64,000 nt of DNA, from positions 45,134,180 through 45,198,179 of the forward strand of contig CM055101.1 of assembly GCA_029204225.1 (NCBI GenBank), given 5' to 3'. Origin of the DNA: Diphasiastrum complanatum. Lineage: Eukaryota > Streptophyta > Lycopodiopsida > Lycopodiales > Lycopodiaceae. The position numbers and the translations under genes are program-made. Position 1 is the stretch's first letter; each line of letters opens with the position of its first letter. Below the pieces are notes generated by a model. The model had not been told where the DNA came from. It was given only the letters and a program-made list of their open reading frames with translations, and did not search any database. This document shows positions 1 to 9,253 of the stretch, in pieces.

Positions 1-171
1 GGCCATTGATGCCTATATACAAGGCACAGATCAACAAATTACGAGCCATGCAACAGGCGATTACAAAATAGCCATTTATACCCTATTTCAACAAAACTTG
101 CTGCATATATAAAACTACACATAGAGGCAAAACCAACCAAATTAGCTTAGAATTCTCTCTAGAGGACAGCT
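1..171. other. Unassigned edge of the window
   Basis: AT-rich sequence before the LTR-like start at 172. No coding frame, RNA gene or repeat boundary was recognised. Confidence 0.4.
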
Positions 172-470
172 TGTTAGAGTAAATGTTCACATTGTTACCC
201 CTAATCATCTAGGATTATTGGGCCATGCCTGCGTGCTATCAAGGGGCCTTTACCTATATTTAATATAGTCAAGTTAGACTTTAGCTAGCCTCAAGTTCGA
301 GATTCTAGTGCTTGATTTGGAGCACAAGTTTTGCTATAGATAGGTGTTGGGTGCCTATACCTTATATAGAGACATTAATTAGGCAATTGCTTTAAGGTTG
401 CATTTAGATTGCTTTTGCTTTTGCTTGTTGGCATAGACTATTGTCTATAAGCATGTAGTGCACCCTAGTC
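172..470 (+). repeat. Truncated LTR fragment, related to the element C LTR
   Basis: It opens with TGTTAGAGTAAATGTTCAC and shares with the element C LTR (16870-17337 read on the minus strand) the TGTTAGAG(T)TAATG start, a GCCTGCGTGCTAT motif and a later CT/TTTGC-rich stretch. The reverse complement of about 172-355 also matches 24005-24200, so two fragments of one LTR family lie in opposite orientation. No primer-binding site or second LTR adjoins it, so it is a truncated or solo copy. The right edge is approximate. Confidence 0.6.
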
Positions 471-475
471 CATAA

Positions 476-526
476 GCTGGAGTATAACTGAAATTTGAGC
501 CTGGAGTATAACTGAAATTTGAGCTC
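476..526. repeat. Short tandem duplication (about 25 bp x 2)
   Basis: Two adjacent copies of a unit containing GGAGTATAACTGAAATTTGAG. No coding context. The rest of about 530-1207 shows no recognisable gene. Confidence 0.75.
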
Positions 527-1207
527 AGAGCTGAATCCTGATAATAGTTATTAGTGACTAGTGACCATTGACTAGTCTAACACAGTGATATGGATAATGG
601 CAGCTACTAGCTAGGTAGAGTCTAGCCCGTACTACGTAGGTACTAGGACCCTAGATTGTAATTTTGTTTCGAAGTTGAAAGTTGAATTTTAAACTTATTT
701 GCAAATTGCAATGTCGAGATCGGAGAAAAGAATAAACAAGAAGATTATGACAATGTTTGAGAAAGCCAAAACAATTGAGGTTAGAAACTTAGATTTATTT
801 GACATCTGTCATCATCATTCATCATTCAACATTGAACATTCTATATGTAACTGCTAACTACTAACATAATACATTAAATACAATCAAAATTGTAAAACTT
901 TAAAGTTTAAACCTTTAACCATTAGTAATTACTGAATCCTGATATTACTAATTAGATAATCGACTAACAAACTATAGTTAACTTCAGGAATCAAAAACTT
1001 CAAACTAGAATCCATAATATATCATGATTCATAACATAATAGTAAATACATATGCCAGGTGCCTCATGAGTCCGGTCACCAATGTAATGCCACATGCGAC
1101 ATGATGATAAATCATGATGTGTACACTGTAAACAGCTCAAGAGTCAATGCTCATCTAGTGACATCTACAAACTACAATGATCTAATGTACAATGAGCAGT
1201 GAGCACT

Positions 1208-1332
1208 CTAAGCTCTCCTATGCCTGAGTCTCCTCCCACTCGCTAGTGGTGTGGAGCTTGCTGTGGCCTCTCGAGTGGCAGGCTGAGCTACGAAATCCTC
1301 ATCGGAGGCAAAGGTATGATGCCCCTCATCCT
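1208..1332 (-). pseudogene. 3' end of the hAT-type transposase pseudogene
   Basis: Read on the minus strand this is an open stretch ending in a TAG stop at 1208-1210. It continues the acidic C-terminal tail that begins at 9254: residues such as DEGHHTFASDEDF follow the Asp/Glu-rich run coded there. The two parts were one exon. They are now about 7.9 kb apart because a TRIM-like element (1333-1736) and element D1 (1743-9253) sit between them, both with intact target duplications. This shows where the gene originally ended. Confidence 0.75.
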
Positions 1333-1476
1333 TGTTGGAATATCAATCCACACTCTAGAGAGAACTATCAAACAGGGCGGATAGCTCAGTGGTAGAGCAT
1401 CCTATCCGGTATGAGGGAGGTCCTGGGTTCGAATCCTAGTCTGTCCATCCATATTATAATTTATGGATTTCTAACA
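1333..1476 (+). repeat. 5' LTR of the TRIM-like element
   Basis: 144 bp, TGTTGG to CTAACA, directly followed by the primer-binding site. Holds tRNA-like copy 1. Confidence 0.9.
1375..1447 (+). tRNA. tRNA-like gene in the 5' LTR (copy 1)
   Basis: 73 nt, folding by eye as a tRNA. The 7-bp acceptor stem pairs GGGCGGA with TCTGTCC (with G-U pairs), followed by discriminator A. The D arm is GCTC/GAGC with loop AGTGGTA. The T arm is CTGGG/CCTAG with loop TTCGAAT. The A box (TAGCTCAGTGG) and B box (GGTTCGAATCC) match the pol III consensus. The anticodon arm is weak: the loop reads TCCGGTA, with C instead of the universal U at position 33, so the nominal CGG anticodon is doubtful. It is probably a pol III promoter or RNA module of the element rather than a translating tRNA. 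Confidence 0.8.
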
Positions 1477-1489
1477 TGGTGACAGAGCC
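1477..1489 (+). promoter_or_regulatory. Primer-binding site of the TRIM-like element
   Basis: TGGTGACAGAGCC immediately after the 5' LTR, close to the usual plant TGGTATCAGAGC. A second similar string, TGGTGTCAAAGCC, lies inside the element at about 1511. Confidence 0.8.
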
Positions 1490-1592
1490 AAGTTAGACCT
1501 AACAGTTCATGGTGTCAAAGCCATGGTTAGGTGGCCCAAGTTGTGGGGCAGGTGACAGCTAGGACCCCAACCAAGTGTGGCTTGAGGGGGGT

Positions 1593-1736
1593 TGTTGGAA
1601 TATCAATCCACACTCTAGAGAGAACTATCAAACAGGGCGGATAGCTCAGTGGTAGAGCATCCCATCCGGTATGAGGGAGGTCCTGGGTTCGAATCCTAGT
1701 CTGTCCATCCATATTATAATTTATGGATTCCTAACA
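1593..1736 (+). repeat. 3' LTR of the TRIM-like element
   Basis: 144 bp, two differences from the 5' LTR, bounded on the right by the ATCCT target duplication. Holds tRNA-like copy 2. Confidence 0.9.
1635..1707 (+). tRNA. tRNA-like gene in the 3' LTR (copy 2)
   Basis: Identical to copy 1 except for C in place of T in the anticodon stem (ATCCCATCC against ATCCTATCC). The C variant pairs better: four of five anticodon-stem positions can pair if the stem is TCCCA/TGAGG. A and B boxes, acceptor stem, D arm and T arm are unchanged. Confidence 0.8.
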
Positions 1737-1742
1737 ATCCTC

Positions 1743-1905
1743 TGTTAGAAATAATAAATGATAATGTAGTTTCCCATAGGTTACTTTGACCCAAAAGGTC
1801 GAGACTTGTGTAACCATGGGTTAGGTTTATTATTTAGACCATGTTAAGTTAGTTTTAGCTAAGTTGGACCCAATTTGGGTTTAGTGGTAACTCGTGAGTC
1901 CAAGT
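1743..1905 (+). repeat. 5' LTR of D1, first 163 bp
   Basis: TGTTAGAAATAATAAATGATAATG... matches the start of the LTRs at 8803, 54786 and 57347. It stops where element E's LTR starts. Confidence 0.9.
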
Positions 1906-2307
1906 TGTTAGAATTAATGGTTAATTGTAGAGGCCAGCCTGCGTGCTAGAAGGCCTATTTTTATTTTTAGTATAGGTACTATCTATTTTTAGTACAGGTA
2001 CCTAAGTTAGTACCAATTTTGCTAGAATAGTATAGAAATCTATTTTAACCAAGTTAGCATAGATTTCTATTGTTAAGACTTCATAATTAGCATTTCGATT
2101 GCTATTGTAGTAGAATAGCTTTTGCTTTTCATTGTGGACAGCCTCTATAAGAGTAGATGGGCGCCCACCTCCATTGTTATCTCAGTTTCCAGCTTATGAA
2201 GCATAGCTTCTTGCAGTCTCTCTTCTTCTTCAGCTTGTGGTTGATGTTTTGTGTGAGTACTAATAAGATTAGTCTACTCCGATTAGAGAATCTCTTCGAT
2301 TCTAACA
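1906..2307 (+). repeat. 5' LTR of copia E
   Basis: 402 bp from TGTTAGAATTAATGG to GATTCTAACA. It contains the GCCTGCGTGCTA motif shared with the LTRs at 172 and of element C. Confidence 0.85.
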
Positions 2308-2320
2308 TGGTGTCAGAGCC
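2308..2320 (+). promoter_or_regulatory. Primer-binding site of copia E
   Basis: TGGTGTCAGAGCC directly after the LTR, an initiator-Met-tRNA-type primer site. Confidence 0.85.
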
Positions 2321-2329
2321 ATCTCGTTA

Positions 2330-2890
2330 AGATCGGGATCTACGGAAGGAGAAGATCAGCGCTGCAAGTTTTACTGGTGGAGGTCGCATCTAGTGGAGGT
2401 GCTATTTGGTGAAGGTTGTATCCGGTGGAGGCGTCATCCTGTGCAGGTTTTTCTGGTGGAGGACACATCTGGCGCAGGTTAGCTTCTGGACAGGCAGCAT
2501 CTGAGGGCGGCACATCTGGTGCATGTCACATAGCTACAGGTTACAGCACGTGCAGGCAGCATCTGAGGGCGGTAGCAGCTGGGGACAGTTAATATCTGAG
2601 GCAACGACGACCAGACAGATGAAGACAGGTAGCACTTGAGGCAGCAAAGACCAGGACAGGTCTGATTCAGGGCAGGTGCTAACCGGACAGTTCTAATCTG
2701 AGGCAGTAGAGACCAGACCAGGTCTGATTCAGGGCAAGTGCTAACTGGACAGGCAGTGAGCAGATTTCTACAAGCAAGAAGAACTGAGGAAGGCAGAATC
2801 TGGGACAAGCAGAGACCAAATAGGCAAGATTTGGACAAGTGATATCTAGTGAAGGCAATAATTGGACAGGTAGTTGTCCTCAAAAATTGT
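2330..2890 (+). repeat. Leader of copia E with imperfect tandem repeats
   Basis: Untranslated leader built of degenerate repeats rich in GGTGGAGG, GCATCTG and GGACAG. The clearest pair is about 2632-2692 and 2693-2752, each holding GGTCTGATTCAGGGCA followed by GTGCTAAC. It looks like local expansion. Confidence 0.65.
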
Positions 2891-2938
2891 TGCATGCAAT
2901 TATATTCTTAGTGGAAAGCCCATCATTTTTGTACAAAG

Positions 2939-3748
2939 ATGGGGAGTCTGAATGAATCCGTTCTTCCGGAGTCAAGCAAGTTAGATGGATCTAACTACAG
3001 CTTGTGGAAGTTCAAACTTCAGAATATCCTTCAGGACAAAGATTATTGGGAAATTGTCATGGGACAAGAGGTGATGGCTCACGGTCTCAATGATCAAGAT
3101 AGAAGGGCATTTGAGAAACGTGCGCATCATATCATCAACTTATCTATGAAGGATAAGGTGATTCCGCTGATCAGGAATGCAATTGGGCCTAAGGATGCAT
3201 GGGATATCCTTGAGAACACATATGAAACGGTAAGTAAGTCTCGAGCGTTGTTCTTGAACAATAAGCTTCATACCTTGAAATTGGGATCAGAAGAATCCAT
3301 TACGGATTTTATTACCAGGGTGAAGGATCTAAGAGATCAATTGTCTTCTATAGGGGAAATTGTACTTGATAATACTCTAGTACAAATTGTTTTGAATAGC
3401 TTACCATTACAATATCAGAACTTTGTTATGACACTAAGTTTGAGGGAGAGATCGCCGACATTTGATGAGCTCAATGGTTTGCTACTTCAAGAGGAATTAC
3501 GAAGACAAAACCTGATGTCTACAGAAGATTTCAAGGAACTGGGATTCTTTTCCAAGAATCAAGGTAAGAAGGGCAAGAAGAAAGGAGGCAAAAAGGATCA
3601 GAAGCAGGAAGGGAAGGACAATACGGAAAAAGGAGACAGTTCCAAATCTAATCCAAAGAGAAATGGCAATTGTAATTTTTGTGGCAAGTATGGTCATTTT
3701 GCGTTTGAGTGCAGGAAAAAGAAGGCTATCCAGGTCAAGAAGAAGTAG
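2939..3748 (+). CDS. Gag polyprotein part of copia E
   Basis: 269 codons from ATG. The N-terminal part has the copia gag signature LDGSNYSLWKFKLQ near residue 16, then the UBN2-type capsid region (AWDILENTYE, LHTLKLGSEESITDFI, LLLQEELRR). A Lys-rich linker leads to one CCHC zinc knuckle, CNFCGKYGHFAFEC, near residue 245. Gag forms the virus-like particle and the knuckle binds element RNA. The frame ends in TAG at 3746-3748. The downstream protease is in the same frame, so this is either a nonsense mutation or, less likely, a readthrough stop; copia elements normally code gag and pol as one frame. Confidence 0.9.
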   Translation: MGSLNESVLPESSKLDGSNYSLWKFKLQNILQDKDYWEIVMGQEVMAHGLNDQDRRAFEKRAHHIINLSMKDKVIPLIRNAIGPKDAWDILENTYETVSKSRALFLNNKLHTLKLGSEESITDFITRVKDLRDQLSSIGEIVLDNTLVQIVLNSLPLQYQNFVMTLSLRERSPTFDELNGLLLQEELRRQNLMSTEDFKELGFFSKNQGKKGKKKGGKKDQKQEGKDNTEKGDSSKSNPKRNGNCNFCGKYGHFAFECRKKKAIQVKKK

Positions 3749-6700
3749 TCAGGCAACTTCATTGAAGACGAAGACAAAAGTGAAGCTGTGGCATGCTATC
3801 AGTTATTCTCAGCTTCAACATCAGAGATCTTTGAAGATTGTTGGTATATTGATTCTGGAGCAACGCAACATATGACACCACATCGTGAGTGGTTCACACA
3901 GTTTGATGACACTGGTGTAAATTCACATGTCAAACTTGGAGACAATTCTTCTTACGATATCGAAGGTACAGGTACAGTGAGAGTACATTTACCTTCAGGG
4001 AATATAGGAGAAATTAAGAATGTTCTCTATGTTCTAGGCTTAAAAAAGAATTTACTTTCAGTTTCTGCCATAGCTAAACAGAATATGAAAGTTGAGTTTG
4101 ACGATCAGAAGTGTCTCATCAAAGACAAAAACAAAGGTTACAAAGTTGTGGTCAAAGGATTATTGGAAGGTCGACTTTACAAACTTGATGCAACTACATT
4201 GGATCATCAGGTTTGTGCAGCTTCTGATAGTATGGAGAGCAGGATATGGCATGAAAGGTTTGGACATCTGAACTATAAAAGCTTACAGGTTCTAAAAGAC
4301 AATAATATGGTAATAGGATTACCTAATATTGTATCTTCAGGAAAAATTTGTGAAGGATGTGTTATGAACAAGCATCATCGTATGCAGTTTCCCGAGGATG
4401 GAGCATATAGAGCCAAGGAAATCTTGGAGCTTGTTCATACAGACTTATGCGGTCCCATGCAGACTGAGTCTATAGGGGGAGCATCCTACTTCATGATATT
4501 TGTGGATGATTTTTCCAGGAAGGTATGGATATACTTGCTTAAGTATAAGAGTCAAGCTTTTAAGTTCTTTACTCAGTTCAAATAACTTGTTGAGAAGCAG
4601 ACAGGAAAGCAAATCAAGATTCTACGTTCAGATAAGGGAGGTGAATTTATATCTACAGAGTTCTAGGAATTCTGCAAAGAACATGGAATCAAGAGACAAT
4701 TTGCTTCAACTGATACACCACAGCATAATGGAGTAGCCGAGAGAAAGAACAGGTCTGTTGTGGAGAGTGCTCGAAGCATGCTACGAGGTAAGAACCTCAA
4801 GAATCATTTGTGGGGCGAAGCAGTTAGTACAACAGTTTACTAGCTTAACAGAAGTCCTACAAAAGCTGTTCTAAATCGAACTCCAGAAGAAGCTTTCACA
4901 AGTATAAAACCTAAAGTGGATCATCTACGAGTTTTTGGTTGTATAGCATATGCTCATATTCCTAAAGATAATCGTCAAAAACTTGATTCAAAGGCAATCA
5001 AGTGTTTATTCCTTGGTTATGATGAGGAAGAGAAGGCATATCGCCTTTATAATCTTACCAGTAAGAAGGTGATTATGAGCAGGGATGTTGTGTTTGAAGA
5101 AAGTGAGTCTTCTACCCTAGAAGATCATGAGGAGGATACAAAAACTCCTATTATAGATGATGTTCAGAAAGATACAGGTCCATGTGATACAGCTTCTACA
5201 CAAGTTATACCAAGGGTGTGTACACAGGTGGATCTTGGTAAACGGAAAGAAAGGTCAAGGGTATTTGATACATATTCTCCTTCTACGTCACCTACAAAGA
5301 AGTCACCAAGATGGTATTTTGAGACTATAAAAGATAGTCAAATGTTGGATGAGGGAGAATCGAGTCAACAAGGAGCTAAGAGATTGACACGGTCAAGTGG
5401 ACACTATCATGAAGATGGTGAAGAAACGCATTATGCGTTTATGGCTTCAGTGTTGGATTCCGAGGATCCTTTATTTTATGAAGATGCTGCAAAAGAACAA
5501 GTTTGGAAAACTGCTATGGATGAGGAGTTCAGTTCTATCATGAAAAACGAGACATGGGATCTTGTTGAACTTCCAGCAGGTAAGAAACCAATTGGTTGCA
5601 AGTGGATTTATAGAACCAAGTTTAAGTTTGATGGTTCTATAGATAAGTATAAGGCCAGATTAGTAGCCAAAGGATATGCTCAGAGGGAAGGGATTGACTA
5701 TGAAGATACTTTCGCACCGGTTGCTAAAATGAATACTTTGACGAGTGTTTTAGCAATTGCGTCTCATTTTGGATGGGATATTCAACAAATGGATGTCAAG
5801 AGTGCTTTCTTGAACGGTTACCTTGAAGAAGAGGTTTATCTGGAGCAACCTCAGGGTTATGAGGTTGAAGGCAAAGAGCACTTGGTTTGCAAGTTAAAGA
5901 AAGCATTATATGGGTTGAAACAAGCACCTAGAGCATGGTATACACGTATCAACAATTATTTTTTGAAGCAGAATTTTCATAGAAGCATGTCAGAGTCAAC
6001 GCTTTATATTATGAAAGATTTGGATGACATAGTCATTATTGTTCTTTATGTAGATGATCTTATTATCACAGGGTCTAATAAGTCACTAATAGAGAAGATA
6101 AAGAACAATCTTTCACAGGAGTTTGATATGAAAGATTTAGAGAGACTTCAATATTGTTTGGGTATTGAAGTTTGGAGATCAAAGGAAAGTCTTTTCATAT
6201 CACAAGCAAAGTATGCAAGAGAGTTACTCAAGAAGTTTAACATGCTTGATTGTAAGTCCATTTCTACACCATATGATCCAAGTGTAAAGCTTACAAAAGA
6301 GGAAAATTCTGAAAGTGTGAATGAAACACTTTATAGGCAGCTTGTAGGTAGTCTTATCTATCTAACGACTACTCGACCAGACATTTCATATGCAGTGAGC
6401 ATGGTGAGACAGTTCATGTCTTTACCAAAAGTTTGTCATTGGAAAGCGACAAAAAGGATTTTGCGTTATGTCAAAGGGACACTCAGGTATGGCATTTATT
6501 ATGGTAAAGGAACAAAAAATAAAACTTGAGGGTTTTGTTGATGCTGACTGGGCAGGAAATGCAGAAGATAGAAGATCGACTACATGATATGCATTTAATC
6601 TTGGAACAGGAACTATATCTTGGAGTAGTAAAAAGCAACCAACAATTGCTTTATCTTCTACAGAGGCAGAGTACAAGGCTACTACATCAGCAACTTGTGA

Positions 6701-6856
6701 AGCAATTTGGTTACGAAGGATTCTAAAAGATCTTCATATAGAACAAGTTGAACCTACAATTCTATGGTGTGACAATCAGAGTTGTATTCAGCTTGCAAAG
6801 AATCCAGTATTTCATAGTAGGTCAAAGCATATTGAAGTTCAGCAGCATTTTATATG
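3749..6856 (+). pseudogene. Pol of copia E: protease, integrase, RT, RNase H (broken)
   Basis: In gag frame after the TAG: the aspartic protease site in WYIDSGATQHM (about 3845); the GAG-pre-integrase zinc region (WHERFGHLNYKSL, CEGC); integrase Asp residues in HTDLCGP and LRSDKGGEF and Glu in HNGVAERKN; then RT with AFLNGYLEEEVYLEQPQGY and the catalytic LYVDDLI near 6050. In-frame stops occur at 4583-4585 (TAA), near 4664 (TAG) and near 4841 (TAG). The RT frame ends at 6527-6529; RNase H (VDADWAG, STEAEY, CDNQS) continues in a shifted frame to about 6856, with another stop in HFI*EKL. One or more nonsense changes and one frameshift separate otherwise complete domains. Confidence 0.9.
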
Positions 6857-6897
6857 AGAAAAGTTACAAAGTGGTGAAGTAGAGGATCTACTGTAAC

Positions 6898-8802
6898 ATC
6901 TTCGGGGCTGCTTTTAGGTTGCCCACATCCATGTAGGTTTATCCTACTTCCGTTCGTCCGCTGATCCCCTATTTTTCATATTTGCTCCTTTGCATGAGGC
7001 GCGCATCTACAAGCAATTTTTATCTTCTGATTTGGCTGAAAAATCAGCACCCTTGCTGATTTTACAAAGTGAAGATCCACTTGTTTTTGCTTGTTTCCAG
7101 GTGTGGAAGAAGGCGCTAATTTTTTGTGATGATCCGATGACATTCCGAGGCTGAAAATTGGACAACATATTACCATTTGTAGGGTGTTTGCAACGGCCCT
7201 ATCCGTGTGTGTATTGTTCACACTTTTTGGCAAGAAAGAGGGGTTCCGGAAAAAACTTTGTTGGAGGCTAACCTAATTCTTTGCTTGCTGGTTTTTTGAG
7301 TTTGTAATGCAATTTTAGGCAAAAATTTTCAGCACACCAGGCTTGTAGGAGGGCGAGTTCCTACATCTATCTAATGTGTGGTTTCGACACATTCTGGTGT
7401 TGATTTTTCAGATTTGATACTTGCTGGTTTTTGTGTCTTTTAGGGCACATTTAGGGTTCGAAAAAGTTTATCTTCTTGGCTGGTTCTTATGGCAAGAGAT
7501 TTGGGAGCAATTCATACTTGTTCGGGCGAAGATATGTTGGATGGCACCAACTATTCTCCATGGAGTTGCAAGCTGAGGTTTGGCATCGACGTGATGATCA
7601 ACCTCTTTCATTATTTATTGGTAACAAGATCTATCTTATATCATTTGAGATTTTGCAAGACCCCTAAAAGTGCTTGGGAAACACTTTTAAAGATGTACCG
7701 AATAAAGGATTCATCATCACGCTTTCTCCTCTCACTTTATCCTCTTTGAAGGTAGAAGAGCAAAGGCATGCAAAGTTTGATCATTGTCTTTCTACAAGTA
7801 CAAGTTTGCATCAAAATGTTGGTATGGTAAAGCATTCTTCTTCTCTTGAGCCATTTGTTGCAAATGATGGATGCATTAGTGAAGAACTTTATGAGCAAGC
7901 TTCTCAAGTTAATGTTTTGGAAAAGGCTGAAATCAAGCATTCTTTGAAGCCATTTTGTACTAATGGAGAAGGGGAAAAAATCATGTCAATTAGTACATTG
8001 GTTTAAAGTGGCGTGTTGCTGGATTTGCTCAAAGTGGCAAGCTGCTGGTTTTTTTCTTGAAGATGGTGGACAGCAGATTCAGCCATGGTTTATTGATCAT
8101 TTTCAACCTATGTTACATCGTGAGCATCCTATTATGCATCGAGAACAGCCTGTGGAAGGTTTTTGGACAGCAAGGTCCACATTTGGAACACTTTGGACAC
8201 CAAAGTGTTGGTGATTTTGTGGCTGTTGGACAGCCTGCTACAGCCTCTTGTTGGCTGTCCGAGTCTTTGCGGGATAGCAAAGCATCTTTTTTACCTTGGA
8301 GGAAACACACATGCCTCACCAAAATCAGTACCTTATGCTGATATTCCTGTTTTGATGCTTACTTATGATGACGGTGTTACCTTACCTAGTGTTGGTGAGC
8401 AGATCATTGATAGTAAGATTTGGGAGGATGTGATGGTAAAAGAGTATTATTCTCTTCTTTATGTTTCTTGTGGTAAGAAGACTTATGGAATCATGTGGGA
8501 ACCATTGATGGATTGCAAATCCATATTTCGGCTTGTGGCTGGTTTTTTGGTTACCTACTTTGGATGGAGCATGCTTGTCTTCACTCTTCGACTTGATGGT
8601 ACCGCACTTCGTATTCTACATCTCTTCTACATCGGGCATGATTGGGGCTGAGATTTCGGCTACTTCGACTACTTCGAGTTGGATGTTTTTTTTTTTTGGC
8701 TACATGAAGTTTTGGGCAGCAAGCAACATTTTGCATTTTGTTGCAATTTTTCCATTCTACTTCATGTCATGTTATGTTTTTTACATTATCATTTAAGGAG
8801 GG
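6898..8802 (+). pseudogene. Interior of D1 with decayed copia-type gag
   Basis: Near 7490-7735 a frame codes DMLDGTNYSPWSCKLRFGI and, after a shift, FCKTPKSAWETLLKMYRIKD, which is the copia gag start (LDG.NY..W, AW..L...Y). From about 7740 another stretch, including LSTSTSLHQNVGMVKHSSS and EELYEQASQVNVLEKAEIK, is shared with D2 but not recognised. Frames break repeatedly and no zinc knuckle or pol domain was found. TTTAAGGAGGG just before 8803 fits a polypurine tract. Conservation with D2 suggests a family mobilised in trans. Confidence 0.65.
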
Positions 8803-9253
8803 TGTTAAAAATAATAAACGATAATGTTAGTTTCCCGTAGGTTACTTTGACCCAAAAGGTCGAGACTTGTGTAACCATGGGTTAGGTTTATTATTTAGAC
8901 CATTTTAAGTTAGTTTTAGCTAAGTTGGACCCAATTTTGGTCTAGGGGTAACTCGTGGGTCCAAGTAAAGTCTAATTATGTTAAGGGACCCTATCTTGAC
9001 TTTTGGGAGTGCCTTGTAATTAGTAGTGGATTTGGAAGGTTCTAGAACTTAGAGTTTGGAAGAGTCTAGGACCTTGGAAGGCCTATTTATATGTACTCAT
9101 TGTTCATTTGTAATTCATTCCCTTTCAAGCATCGCTACTACTTTCTCTCTCCTTAAGGGCGCCTAACCCTCTCCCTCTTCTTCTTCTTCTTCTTCTTGTT
9201 CTTGTATATGGATATTGAATGTTAGAAGGATCTTGGCACTTTGATTTCCTACA
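8803..9253 (+). repeat. 3' LTR of D1
   Basis: About 451 bp, from TGTTAAAAATAATAAACG to TTTCCTACA, matching the LTRs of D2. It includes a (TTC)n run near 9176-9196 that varies in length between copies. The TCCTC target duplication follows. Confidence 0.9.

Larger units (their letters stand above)
1333..1736 (+). mobile_element. TRIM-like LTR element with tRNA-like genes in both LTRs
   Basis: A complete 404-bp element. The 144-bp LTRs at 1333-1476 and 1593-1736 differ at two positions and run TGTTGG...CTAACA. The first is followed at 1477 by a primer-binding site, TGGTGACAGAGCC, like the initiator-Met-tRNA site of copia elements. The second is preceded by a polypurine tract (GAGGGGGG, about 1585-1591). 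The 5-bp target duplication ATCCT is perfect (1328-1332 and 1737-1741). The internal region is only 116 bp and codes nothing. Each LTR holds a 73-nt tRNA-like gene on the + strand. By size and structure it is a TRIM; Cassandra TRIMs, with 5S rRNA sequence in the LTR, are the nearest known parallel. Confidence 0.9.
1906..6897 (+). mobile_element. Ty1/copia element E, 3'-truncated, inserted in D1
   Basis: The 5' LTR (1906-2307) is followed by a primer-binding site, a repeat-rich leader, gag and a copia-order pol (protease, integrase, RT, RNase H). Sequence stops shortly after the RNase H region and meets D1 body DNA at about 6897; there is no polypurine tract or 3' LTR. Several stops and a frameshift make it non-functional, although all coding domains can still be recognised. 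Confidence 0.9.
1743..9253 (+). mobile_element. LTR element D1 (gag relic), interrupted by copia E
   Basis: A member of a family seen complete at 54786-57794 (D2). The 5' LTR start is at 1743-1905, where element E begins. D1 sequence resumes at about 6897 and ends with a full 3' LTR at 8803-9253. The target duplication TCCTC is perfect (1738-1742 and 9254-9258), so the outer ends are original. The rest of the 5' LTR and about 245 bp of leader, present in D2, are missing at the right edge of E. The interior has a decayed copia-type gag start but no protease, integrase or RT, so the family is non-autonomous. Confidence 0.85.

Noticed and set aside
1375-1707. Two tandem functional host tRNA genes
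   Set aside because: The repeated unit is the whole 144-bp LTR, with primer site, polypurine tract and target duplication, and the anticodon loop lacks U33. They are parts of a retroelement.
1527-1712. 61-codon minus-strand frame beginning MDGQTRIRTQDLPHTG
   Set aside because: It is the antisense of the tRNA-like sequence and LTR of the TRIM element. Nothing supports it as a protein; such frames are a likely source of false annotations.
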